The position numbers and the translations under genes were made by a program. From contig CALLBD010000011.1 of the NCBI GenBank assembly GCA_938001915.1, forward strand, positions 1 through 64,000: a DNA stretch of 64,000 nt. The letters run 5' to 3'. The number at the start of each line of letters is the position of its first letter. Position 1 is the first letter of the stretch. Origin of the DNA: an uncultured Caulobacterales bacterium (GTDB taxonomy: Bacteria > Pseudomonadota > Alphaproteobacteria > Caulobacterales > Maricaulaceae). Under the pieces are notes generated by a model. That model saw only the letters and a list, made by a program, of their open reading frames with translations, did not search any database and had not been told where the DNA came from. This document shows, piece after piece, positions 1 to 8,153 of the stretch.

Positions 1-2
1 AT

Positions 3-683
3 ATGCCTGAAGTCATTTTCAACGGTCCAGAAGGTCGCCTCGAAGGCCGCTATCATCCGTCTGATGATCCGCAAGCGCCTTGCGCCCTAATTCTGCCGCC
101 ACATCCAAAGGCTGGTGGACATATGGATCACCGCATTCCCGTCGCGATGTATGAGCAATATAAACGCCGGGGTTTTTCCGTGCTGCGCTTCAATTTCCGA
201 GGTGTCGGCCGATCTGTCGGCGTCTATGATAACGGCCAAGGCGAATTGCAAGATGCGGCATATGCTTTGGATTACATGCAGAGCTTTAACCAGAACGCGC
301 CCTTTAGCTGGGTCTCCGGGTATAGTTTTGGCGCATGGATTGGGATGCAGCTTCTGATGCGACGCCCTGAAATCGCTGGTTTTATTTCGATGAGCTTGCC
401 GACCAACACATATGACTTCGCATTTCTGGCGCCTTGCCCCGCTTCAGGACTCGTGACCTATGGCACAGAAGATCCGATCGTGCCGTGTGATGATGTCGAT
501 CGCGTCGTGTCAAAAATTCGCGTTCAAAAAGGCCATGAGATTGAAACCTACCGTATCGAGGGCGCGGACCATTTCTACACCAACCACTTAGAGTTAGCGA
601 TGGACGTCATTGAGGATTATCTCGATGACACGCTTGACCCGCGCTATTCTCCGCCGCGTGAGCCTAAGCTCTTGGAAGGATAA
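3..683 (+). CDS. alpha/beta hydrolase, COG2945-like
   Basis: A 226-residue cytoplasmic alpha/beta hydrolase of the short COG2945-like type; the natural substrate is unknown. The nucleophile elbow is GYSFGA (Ser108); Asp157 in GTEDP and His190 in GADHF complete a plausible catalytic triad. HPKAGG near residue 34 and FNFRGVG near 63 are typical of the family. There is no signal peptide. The ATG lies at the window edge, so the ribosome binding site cannot be seen and an upstream start is not excluded. The 3' end overlaps the convergent anmK gene by 40 bases. The fold is certain, the reaction is not. Confidence 0.85.
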   Translation: MPEVIFNGPEGRLEGRYHPSDDPQAPCALILPPHPKAGGHMDHRIPVAMYEQYKRRGFSVLRFNFRGVGRSVGVYDNGQGELQDAAYALDYMQSFNQNAPFSWVSGYSFGAWIGMQLLMRRPEIAGFISMSLPTNTYDFAFLAPCPASGLVTYGTEDPIVPCDDVDRVVSKIRVQKGHEIETYRIEGADHFYTNHLELAMDVIEDYLDDTLDPRYSPPREPKLLEG

Positions 684-1765
684 GTAATCCTTCCCCCAGT
701 CAGCGGGTGCGGTGCGCCTGTTGTTTGCGGGAAGCTGATGGGCAGGCCTTTCAGAGTACGGACAGCGAGATAAGCAAAAGCTTGCGCTTCTAGCATATCA
801 CCATTCCAACCAACATGCTCCGCCGTCACGACCACTGCATCCGTATGCACATCAAGCATTGCCATGGTTGCGGGGTTTTTACGCCCACCCCCACAGACAA
901 TCACCATTTGGGCGTCAAAGCGCCCCAAATCACGCGCAATGGATTGTGCGCAAAATGAAGCGAGCGTTGCTGCCCCATCTGCAAGCGACATACCGTCCAT
1001 TTGATTCAGAACATTGAAGTCATAACGATCGGCACTACGCGGAATTGGTCTCCTGAAGAAATCTCTCTCAAGCCACTGATTTATTTTATTAAAATCAACC
1101 TCGCCAGAGAGCGAAAGTTTTCCATCCCTATCAAAATCCATATCGGTTAACTGGATTACCCAACTGTCCAAGGGACCATTCCCCGGCCCACAATCCGTCG
1201 CCCAACAGATTGTGCCGTCTTCGATGGCTGTTACGTTAGAAACGCCGCCAATATTCAGAACAGCAACTCTTCCTGAGAGTTCAGAATATCTGACAAGCGC
1301 TTCGTGATAAACGGGCGCAAGCGGAGCACCCTGCCCGCCCGCCTCAACATCTGCGCTTCGGAAGTCATAGACAACAGGGACGCCAAAATTATTAGCGATG
1401 GGCTTTCCACGCCCAAGCTGCAGGGTTTGCCCTTTTTCACCACCCAAAGGCGGATGATGCAGGATCGTCTGCCCATGATAGCCGATAATATCAGCACGAA
1501 TATCGCCAATTGCGGCAATATGCGCTGCGTCGATTATATCCTCGGCCTGTGCGAAGCTATTTGGTGGCAGTCCGTCAAATCTCCAATTTAGAGCGTCTTT
1601 AGTAGCCCTGTTTAGAAAGATATTTTCTTTTTCCAGAAACGGTCTTTCCGCAACCCCGCCAAACCCAAAAATATCCACGCCGTCTGTCTCAATCACGGCG
1701 ACGTCCACACCATCGAGCGAGGTGCCGCTCATGAGCCCTAATGCAGTATAACGCTTCTCATCCAT
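644..1765 (-). CDS. anmK: anhydro-N-acetylmuramic acid kinase
   Basis: Recycles peptidoglycan by opening and phosphorylating 1,6-anhydro-N-acetylmuramic acid to MurNAc-6-phosphate in the cytoplasm. At 373 residues it has the usual family length. The N-terminal ATP-binding motif MSGTSLDGVD is intact, as are NIGGVSN, DCGPGN and the late CGGGRKN motif. It is divergent from tyrS, with about 45 bases between start codons. In many alphaproteobacteria anmK and tyrS are neighbours, which supports both calls. The anhydro-sugar substrate would be produced by lytic transglycosylases such as the Slt encoded near 22.5 kb. Confidence 0.95.
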   Translation of the reverse strand: MDEKRYTALGLMSGTSLDGVDVAVIETDGVDIFGFGGVAERPFLEKENIFLNRATKDALNWRFDGLPPNSFAQAEDIIDAAHIAAIGDIRADIIGYHGQTILHHPPLGGEKGQTLQLGRGKPIANNFGVPVVYDFRSADVEAGGQGAPLAPVYHEALVRYSELSGRVAVLNIGGVSNVTAIEDGTICWATDCGPGNGPLDSWVIQLTDMDFDRDGKLSLSGEVDFNKINQWLERDFFRRPIPRSADRYDFNVLNQMDGMSLADGAATLASFCAQSIARDLGRFDAQMVIVCGGGRKNPATMAMLDVHTDAVVVTAEHVGWNGDMLEAQAFAYLAVRTLKGLPISFPQTTGAPHPLTGGRITYPSKSLGSRGGE

Positions 1766-1810
1766 ATCTAACCTTTGACACGAATCTCCTGCCCGTTAGA
1801 AGCGCCAATT

Positions 1811-3079
1811 ATGACAAAACATGCTTCCAAATTTATGCAAACTCTTGTCGGGCGCGGGTATCTTTATCAATGCACCGACGAAGCAGGATTGGATGCGCTC
1901 GCACAGACTGACAACCTCGTTGGCTATATTGGGTTTGATTGCACCGCCCCGAGCCTGCATGTGGGATCGCTTGTGCAAATCATGATGCTGCGTCACCTAC
2001 AACAAAGCGGCGGAACGCCCATTGTGCTTTTGGGGGGCGGCACGACCAAGATTGGAGATCCTTCAGGCAAAGACAAATCCCGTCAAATGCTGACACAGGA
2101 AAAAATAGATTCAAATAAGGAAGGTATTCGTCAGGTCTTTTCTAAATTCCTAAGCTTTGAAGGCCCCAATGCCGCTATCATGGTCGACAATGATGACTGG
2201 CTGGGGAAACTTGGCTATCTAGAATTTTTGCGCCGTGTCGGAACAGAATTTACCGTGAACCGCATGGTGACAATGGAAACAGTCAAACGCCGCCTCGAGA
2301 ATGAGCAGCCTATGACCTTCCTTGAGTTCAATTACCCGCTTCTACAAAGCTATGACTTTGTTGAATTATACAAACGACATGGCTGCCGCCTTCAACTAGG
2401 CGGGTCTGACCAATGGGGTAATATCACAACAGGTGTAGACCTCACCCGCCGCATGGAAGGCGGGGAATGCTACGGCTTCACAACACCGCTCATTACGACC
2501 TCATCTGGCGGCAAAATGGGTAAAACGGCGGATGGCGCAGTCTGGCTCAATGGCGACCCTGCGCTTGGTAAAGACTTCACGCGAAGCCCTTATGAATACT
2601 GGCAATTTTGGCGAAACACGGAAGACGCTGACGTCGGTAAATTCCTTCGTCTGTTTACGGATATGGCAGACAAAGATATTGAGGCCTTAGATGCCCTGGA
2701 AGGCGCAGACATCAATACCGCAAAGATAGCACTAGCAAATGCAGCGACAGCCCTCTTGCATGGTGAAGTCGCGGCAAAAGAGTCTGAGGCAACCGCCAAA
2801 AAGACCTTTGTGTCGGGCCAAACGGCAGCTGGACTGCCAACGGTTGAAATTAGTCTGGCTGACTTACTCGGGATGGGCATCCTTACAGCCACAACTAAGG
2901 TCCATCTCGCGGGGTCAAATGGTGAAGCGCGCCGCCAAATCAAACAAGGCGCATTGAAGTTGAATGACGTGAAAGTTACAACACACGAGCTCATCATAAC
3001 AAAGGCCAACATTATCAACGGGGTTGTAAAAATTTCGGTCGGGAAAAAGAAACGCGCGCTGCTGAAACTCATAGACTAG
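1811..3079 (+). CDS. tyrS: tyrosyl-tRNA synthetase
   Basis: Charges tRNA-Tyr with tyrosine (class I aminoacyl-tRNA synthetase). The HIGH-like signature lies in PSLHVGSL (residues 47-54), the KMSKS-like signature is GGKMGKTADG, and a C-terminal S4 RNA-binding domain carries REIKQ-like EARRQIKQGALKLND. The ATG at 1811 (422 residues, beginning MTKHASKF) is preferred over the in-frame TTG at 1775: it matches the normal N-terminus, and AGAAG precedes it. The extra twelve residues of the longer form look like leader sequence. It ends 17 bases from the convergent AsmA-like gene, and no terminator is visible between them. Confidence 0.96.
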   Translation: MTKHASKFMQTLVGRGYLYQCTDEAGLDALAQTDNLVGYIGFDCTAPSLHVGSLVQIMMLRHLQQSGGTPIVLLGGGTTKIGDPSGKDKSRQMLTQEKIDSNKEGIRQVFSKFLSFEGPNAAIMVDNDDWLGKLGYLEFLRRVGTEFTVNRMVTMETVKRRLENEQPMTFLEFNYPLLQSYDFVELYKRHGCRLQLGGSDQWGNITTGVDLTRRMEGGECYGFTTPLITTSSGGKMGKTADGAVWLNGDPALGKDFTRSPYEYWQFWRNTEDADVGKFLRLFTDMADKDIEALDALEGADINTAKIALANAATALLHGEVAAKESEATAKKTFVSGQTAAGLPTVEISLADLLGMGILTATTKVHLAGSNGEARRQIKQGALKLNDVKVTTHELIITKANIINGVVKISVGKKKRALLKLID

Positions 3080-3096
3080 CAGGTCCCAGAGGGAGT

Positions 3097-6000
3097 TTAT
3101 TCGGTGCCCTTGGGTGCCTCTTGCTTAGGCTGCACATCCTGAATGGCCTCCTTCATGGCATCGTCAATGTCGGAACGGTCTCGTTTAAAAATCCCTCGAA
3201 GGAAACCTGGTGTGAGAGCGGACAAGGGATTGACGGTTATTTGGGTTTGTTCAAAAGGCCCATCCACCGTGTACGTCAACGCGAATAACCCACCGTCTTT
3301 CTCCTGAATAAAGATATCGCCTAGGAGTGGGATATCGCCTAAAATAGAGTTGGCCGTGTAGGCGGGCACAAGGGTCCCATCAAAATCAAGTTCACGGTCC
3401 GCCAAATCTATATCACCATTACCTGTCATTCCGACCGCTGGCCCATAAAGACGCGCATCTCTAATCGCGATATCATCCCCTAAAATCGCAAATGGCACTT
3501 TAAATCTATCGAACTGCATACTCCCACTCGTCAAAGTATCCGCGAGCCCAGTCAGTGAGGCCAAAGACAATAATTTCGCTAATGCCGGAGCCTCCTCTAG
3601 CCTAAAATCCCGCATCTCAGCTTCGCCAACATAGGCGCCGGTCTCGCCCGCCGCTGGAAGGTTTGCTGTAATTGTCAACTGCCCCCCGGTCGTATTATTA
3701 AGACCCAAAAAGGCCGAAACAGCTTTCGAGGCATCGGGCACGCTGACGTCGAATTGACGCTTTAAATCTTCCCTGGTCGCCAGAGATAATTTCAGCGCCT
3801 CACCGTCTGACAGTGCTTCCAATCTCGCCGTCTCCACAACTTCGCCAGTATGGGAGAAATAAATTTCTGAATTTGTGACAGGGAAAGCGTCGGAAAGTAT
3901 TAGGTTTTGCACCTTCCCCCTCATTAGAATCGGAACGTCAATATTACTTTTTCGCTCCTGAAATAAGTCCTCAGTCCAAGGGCTTACGTTTAAATAATCC
4001 GCGTTGAACTCAAAACCCAACTGCCCGGCAACTCGATCAGGCGTAATTTTCACGGTCCCATCTATAAGCGAGGCAATTTGCATTTTCGAGAAATCCAACT
4101 GACGCAATTTAAAATCGGACTCTAAAATAATCCTTCCGCCAACATCAATTCCGGCGCCGTTCAAAAGTGCATTCTCAATTATGTAACTATTGTCGGAGCC
4201 GCGAACAAGTTGACCAGTGAGCTTGGCCGGCTCTCCATCGGGCTTCATCCAAATTCGCTCTAATGATAATTCTGAATTGGTGAAATCAACATCCAAGGTG
4301 CCGCCAGAAATTTGTGTCCCGCGACCCAAAGCATCAATCTGTACGGCCGCCGACCCGTCAAACACCGTCCGAGAGGCAAAGCCGAGTCGATCCAAAAGAT
4401 CCGCATCAATGACTCCAGATATGCCATATCGCGTTGGAAGCGCATTATCCCCCAAAGTCTCAAGCCATGTAATTTCAGCATCCCATGGTCCAATTTTGAC
4501 TGGACCTTTGATGAGAGCGCGTTCTCGATTTGCATCAATTGTTACATTGCCATCCGTAATTTTATACTTGCCAAAATCAAAAGGCGCAGTTGCATTGAAA
4601 AATTTGCCTTTAACTTCATAGTGAATTTGATCTCGCGGCAAAAATGGGGTTAGTGCGCGGTTCAGCTTTATATTGACTGAACCGTCGCCCGAAATAGAGT
4701 CAGGCGCGATTTTATATCGACTGGCGACCTCAAAGGGCGGATAATCTGCTAGCTTCAAAAGGTCGGAGGTCCGCCCCCGACTGTTTAAATCTATATAAAT
4801 TTTACTATCTGGTTGCCCGAGGACTGGTATAAATGCCGCCCCATCTGTGACATTAATGGCCCCAACTTGTCCATTTTGAAATGCGACATTCAATCTGTTC
4901 CCAATGATTTCGCCTTGGACTGAAACCTGCGTCATCGGCGGCAAGGTTTGCATATATCTTACGGACCCTCCGTTCCCCTCAAAATAGAACTTCAATCTAT
5001 CCTGAGTTAGCTCTCGCGTCTGAAAGAACCCCTCATCTAGTTTTAGCGCCGATCTGACCTTGGTAATATCGGCATCTAAAACCGCCTGCTCTATCCATCC
5101 ACGGGCGCCTGGAAAGGACTTACTCGGCCAGAGAGAGAGGAAATCTCGCGGTGAGATCGTCCCAGACATCTCGGAATTGAACTCTAACGATTTCAAGGCA
5201 TTATTACTTTCGAGAACTAACGCGCCATCAAATCTATGCACCGAGTCAAAGATATCTATTTGACCTCGGCTAATCTCGAGTTTGCGACTATCTACATCGG
5301 CTTGGCCCGTAACTTTCAAGCCTTCAATTTTGGTTTCTGTCGGGAAAATCTGCGTTAGATTGGCATTTATATTCTTTAAAGAAAGATCGAATACGGGTGA
5401 ACTATTCACATCGCCATCACTTAGATTCCCGAGCTGAGTTAAAAACCCTGAACTCTCAAAGGAAAGATTAGGCGTTTTCAGATCGAGGACCTCAACATCC
5501 ATGCGCTCTTCACCAGGGGCCAATGAGGCTCTTATGGCCAAGCTATCAAGTGCAAAAATACGGTCAGAATTGTTTCGCAGGATTTTGAACTCACCAGGGT
5601 CTACATCCACCTCAACGGAGGCTGAACGCAAACCCTCTCGCCGAGAAAAATCGATATCTGTCGTTAAATCGACGGGGGCAGACAACCCCTGCAGCTCCAG
5701 GAACCGTCCCCGCCTGGGCCCAATCTCATTCAATCGGGCCATCTCGACTTTCAAACGCAGTCTTATAGCGTCATAGGCTGAGTCCGATAATAGGTTGATG
5801 GAGAAAGGCATAGGCTCTGTGGTCTGGTCCACAAATCCTGAGGCGGTGACCGCAAGCCCCCCATCTTGCGAGAAGCTTGTTCTCAAGAGATTGACATTGG
5901 ACTTTATATCGACGCCTGATTTTTCGTTTCTGAAATAAAATACAACGTCCTGGATTTGAAGAAATTCGAGGGAGCGTAATACGGACCGAAGATCACCCGA

Positions 6001-6612
6001 AGATTGAGAGGCTTCCCCACTTCGATAAACAGGCCCGACCCGGCCTACGCCTTCTGGCGGCCCAAGGCCCGCAATGATTTGCCCCTCGGAATTTTCGATG
6101 ACGGTTAGCACGCCCCCTTTGATTTCAGCATTGATCACTTGGGGTCTTGAAAAAATCCCATCTTCCAATTCAACGGTCGATTTAATGAGGTTGAACCGTT
6201 CTAGAACCTCACCATTTTCTCCGCGGATTTCGGCATTTTCTACTGTGACGACGATATGGTCATTCGCAGGCTGCCATGCCAAATCCAATCGGCCAAACTC
6301 CGCCTCTTTCCCGGCAAAGGCTTCGGCGAACCAAACTTTAATGTTGGGCCTCAACACAGTTAGGTCAGTAGACTGTTTCTCCAAGAGTGAGTTGGCCATC
6401 CAAAGGGCCGCAATACCCAGACCAATTGATACGGCGACCAAATCACCAAAGCCCCTATCAATGAGGTAAATTGTTTTTCTGAATATCAGCCAGGCCTTAC
6501 GCCCAAACTTAGAGAGAAAAGATGTCTTCACAGGGATAGTTTCAGCCCCAGTTTTTGGCTGTTCGTCTTCTGTCGTCTCATGCTGAGCATCTATGTCAGA
6601 ATTATTGTTCAT
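3097..6612 (-). CDS. AsmA-like / DUF3971 large envelope protein
   Basis: A 1171-residue protein of the AsmA/YhdP-like superfamily. Members span the periplasm and are linked to phospholipid movement to, and homeostasis of, the outer membrane. One membrane anchor lies near residues 56-76 (VSIGLGIAALWMANSLL). It is followed by a long beta-rich repetitive region and an AsmA-like C-terminal part with GDIDLADRELDFDGTLVP and a proline/lysine-rich tail. There is no lipoprotein box. The substrate of this homologue cannot be read from sequence. It is divergent from the peroxiredoxin gene, and the 89-base spacer holds an inverted repeat (6642-6657). Confidence 0.85.
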   Translation of the reverse strand: MNNNSDIDAQHETTEDEQPKTGAETIPVKTSFLSKFGRKAWLIFRKTIYLIDRGFGDLVAVSIGLGIAALWMANSLLEKQSTDLTVLRPNIKVWFAEAFAGKEAEFGRLDLAWQPANDHIVVTVENAEIRGENGEVLERFNLIKSTVELEDGIFSRPQVINAEIKGGVLTVIENSEGQIIAGLGPPEGVGRVGPVYRSGEASQSSGDLRSVLRSLEFLQIQDVVFYFRNEKSGVDIKSNVNLLRTSFSQDGGLAVTASGFVDQTTEPMPFSINLLSDSAYDAIRLRLKVEMARLNEIGPRRGRFLELQGLSAPVDLTTDIDFSRREGLRSASVEVDVDPGEFKILRNNSDRIFALDSLAIRASLAPGEERMDVEVLDLKTPNLSFESSGFLTQLGNLSDGDVNSSPVFDLSLKNINANLTQIFPTETKIEGLKVTGQADVDSRKLEISRGQIDIFDSVHRFDGALVLESNNALKSLEFNSEMSGTISPRDFLSLWPSKSFPGARGWIEQAVLDADITKVRSALKLDEGFFQTRELTQDRLKFYFEGNGGSVRYMQTLPPMTQVSVQGEIIGNRLNVAFQNGQVGAINVTDGAAFIPVLGQPDSKIYIDLNSRGRTSDLLKLADYPPFEVASRYKIAPDSISGDGSVNIKLNRALTPFLPRDQIHYEVKGKFFNATAPFDFGKYKITDGNVTIDANRERALIKGPVKIGPWDAEITWLETLGDNALPTRYGISGVIDADLLDRLGFASRTVFDGSAAVQIDALGRGTQISGGTLDVDFTNSELSLERIWMKPDGEPAKLTGQLVRGSDNSYIIENALLNGAGIDVGGRIILESDFKLRQLDFSKMQIASLIDGTVKITPDRVAGQLGFEFNADYLNVSPWTEDLFQERKSNIDVPILMRGKVQNLILSDAFPVTNSEIYFSHTGEVVETARLEALSDGEALKLSLATREDLKRQFDVSVPDASKAVSAFLGLNNTTGGQLTITANLPAAGETGAYVGEAEMRDFRLEEAPALAKLLSLASLTGLADTLTSGSMQFDRFKVPFAILGDDIAIRDARLYGPAVGMTGNGDIDLADRELDFDGTLVPAYTANSILGDIPLLGDIFIQEKDGGLFALTYTVDGPFEQTQITVNPLSALTPGFLRGIFKRDRSDIDDAMKEAIQDVQPKQEAPKGTE

Positions 6613-6641
6613 ATTTTCTAGAACGGCCTATAGGTCTATCC

Positions 6642-6657
6642 CGTATAAATCTATACG
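6642..6657. promoter_or_regulatory. perfect inverted repeat between divergent genes
   Basis: CGTATA-AATC-TATACG is a perfect 6-bp inverted repeat in the short spacer between the divergent AsmA-like and peroxiredoxin genes. It is a candidate operator or promoter element (it contains TATA-like -10 material on both strands). No regulator can be named. Confidence 0.3.
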
Positions 6658-6701
6658 ACCCCCCATTAATATGACATCATAAATTAAATGAGAGACGTGC
6701 A

Positions 6702-7190
6702 ATGCCAGTGAAACTAACAGACCTCAAAGCCGGGGACCCCGCTCCAGATTTTTCCATGCCAGGAAGTGGTGACAGCGGAACCTTGTCGCTCAAAGATTAT
6801 AATGGGTCATATTTGGTTCTTTATTTTTACCCAAAGGACAACACCCCTGGCTGCACAACGGAGGCCATAGAATTCACGGCTCACAAAAAGAGCTTCTCCG
6901 ACTTAAATGCTGAAATTATTGGCGTTTCTCGAGACAGTATAAAAAAACATGACAACTTTATCGCCAAAAAAGACTTGGGAATCATCTTAGGTGCGGACAC
7001 CGAAGGACAGGTCACAGAAGACTATGGCGTTTGGGTTGAGAAAAGCATGTATGGGAAAACCTATATGGGTATCCAACGGGCAACCTTCTTGATTGGGCCT
7101 GACGGGAAAATTCTCCAAGTCTGGCCTAAAGTCCGAGTGAAAGGGCATGTTGATGACGTCTTAGCAGCTCTGCGCGGGCACGCCGAGTAA
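6702..7190 (+). CDS. bcp: peroxiredoxin, BCP/PrxQ subfamily, one-cysteine form
   Basis: A thiol peroxidase that reduces hydrogen peroxide and organic hydroperoxides in the cytoplasm. Length is 162 residues. The peroxidatic Cys51 lies in the motif YPKDNTPGCTTEA. The resolving cysteine that many BCP proteins carry five residues later is replaced by Ile56, and no other cysteine exists in the protein. It must therefore act as a 1-Cys enzyme using an outside thiol. AGAGACG precedes the ATG. It is followed five bases later by the DUF455 gene, so the two probably share a transcript. Confidence 0.93.
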   Translation: MPVKLTDLKAGDPAPDFSMPGSGDSGTLSLKDYNGSYLVLYFYPKDNTPGCTTEAIEFTAHKKSFSDLNAEIIGVSRDSIKKHDNFIAKKDLGIILGADTEGQVTEDYGVWVEKSMYGKTYMGIQRATFLIGPDGKILQVWPKVRVKGHVDDVLAALRGHAE

Positions 7191-7194
7191 TCAG

Positions 7195-7998
7195 ATGGGT
7201 GTATTGGAGGACGCACACTCTGTTTTACTGACCGCTGATCCTCGCGAGAAAGCTTCAGCTGCGCGCCGTATGCGGAAAAAATGGATGAAGAACGCGACGA
7301 TTGGTGTGTCGCCTAAGTCACTTCCCCATAAACCAGCGCGGCCCAAACGCCCGATACTAGTGGCACCTTCACGGGTTCCGCGTAGGCGGTTAGGCTCAGC
7401 CGAAGGTCGCGGCGCTTTGCTTCATGCCGTGGCGCATATCGAACTCAATGCCATTGATCTGGCGGCCGATATGATTGCCCGGTTCACCAATGACCCACTC
7501 ATCGCGGAACTCGACCGGTCTGATTTCATTACCGATTGGTCTTCGGTCTGCGACGACGAAGCCCGGCATTTTCTCTTACTCGCGGAACGACTAGAGACAC
7601 TTGGGTTAGCATATGGAGATCACCCCGCCCACAACGGGCTCTGGGAAGCCGCTCAGTCAACCTGTGACAATTTCCCCGCGCGAGTAGCAATTGCCCCGCT
7701 TGTGCTGGAAGCAAGAGGCCTAGACGTGACCCCTGGTATGATAACCAGACTAAAAAACGTGGAGGACTATGAAAGTGTAAAAGTTCTGGAAATCATCTAT
7801 GAAGAGGAGATTGGGCATGTCGCGATCGGCGCAAAATGGTTCAAATATATCGCGGCCCAACAATCTAAATCACCCGAATCTTACTTTCACGACTTGGTAA
7901 ATTCCCACTTTAAAGGCCAAGTAAAGTCGCCATTTAATGATGCCGCCCGCACATTAGCAGGGCTATCAAGGGCCTATTATGCTCCCTTAGCTGTTTAA
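7195..7998 (+). CDS. DUF455 ferritin-like protein
   Basis: A 267-residue protein of the DUF455 family, which has a ferritin-like four-helix fold expected to hold a di-iron site. Candidate metal ligands are visible in HIELNAID (E and H), in DDEARHFLLL (ExxH) and in EEEIGHVAIG (ExxH). The first 65 residues are basic and proline-rich. The biochemical role of the family is not established. Placed directly behind a peroxiredoxin, it may belong to oxidative-stress or iron handling, but that is inference from context only. Confidence 0.85.
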   Translation: MGVLEDAHSVLLTADPREKASAARRMRKKWMKNATIGVSPKSLPHKPARPKRPILVAPSRVPRRRLGSAEGRGALLHAVAHIELNAIDLAADMIARFTNDPLIAELDRSDFITDWSSVCDDEARHFLLLAERLETLGLAYGDHPAHNGLWEAAQSTCDNFPARVAIAPLVLEARGLDVTPGMITRLKNVEDYESVKVLEIIYEEEIGHVAIGAKWFKYIAAQQSKSPESYFHDLVNSHFKGQVKSPFNDAARTLAGLSRAYYAPLAV

Positions 7999-8039
7999 TT
8001 GTGTATTTTTGGGTCGATGTAGCTGCATTAACTGATAAA

Positions 8040-8056
8040 TTAAGGCGAAATTAACC
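8040..8056 (+). promoter_or_regulatory. CtrA-like binding site TTAA-N7-TTAACC
   Basis: TTAA at 8040-8043, seven bases, then TTAACC at 8051-8056 match the full CtrA box of Caulobacterales (TTAA-N7-TTAAC). The box lies about 80 bases before the M23 peptidase start, where a cell-cycle regulator could act on the morphogenesis operon. A further TTAAC half-site lies at 8028-8032. Confidence 0.55.
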
Positions 8057-8123
8057 ATGATGAAGCTCAATCTCCCTTGAAGCGGACGGGGAAGCTATGT
8101 TTTAACGTTCGAAGGAACAAAAA

Positions 8124-8153
8124 ATGTTCGGGGAACCATGCTTGACGAAGTAA
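8124..8153 (+). other. nine-codon upstream ORF overlapping the M23 peptidase start
   Basis: ATG at 8124 opens a short frame (MFGEPCLTK, stop TAA at 8151-8153). GAAGG lies eight bases ahead of it, a better-placed ribosome binding site than the GGGG four bases before the peptidase ATG at 8138. The mini-ORF runs through the peptidase start in another frame and could lower its translation. It may equally be chance. Confidence 0.25.

Noticed and set aside
2590-3072. Long minus-strand frame opposite tyrS
   Set aside because: It is a mirror of the conserved tyrS coding strand, with no recognisable domain.
8107-8136. GTTC/GAAC clusters ahead of the M23 gene as a possible LexA box
   Set aside because: The direct GTTC copies are 15 bases apart and the others are inverted; alphaproteobacterial LexA needs GTTC-N7-GTTC in direct orientation.
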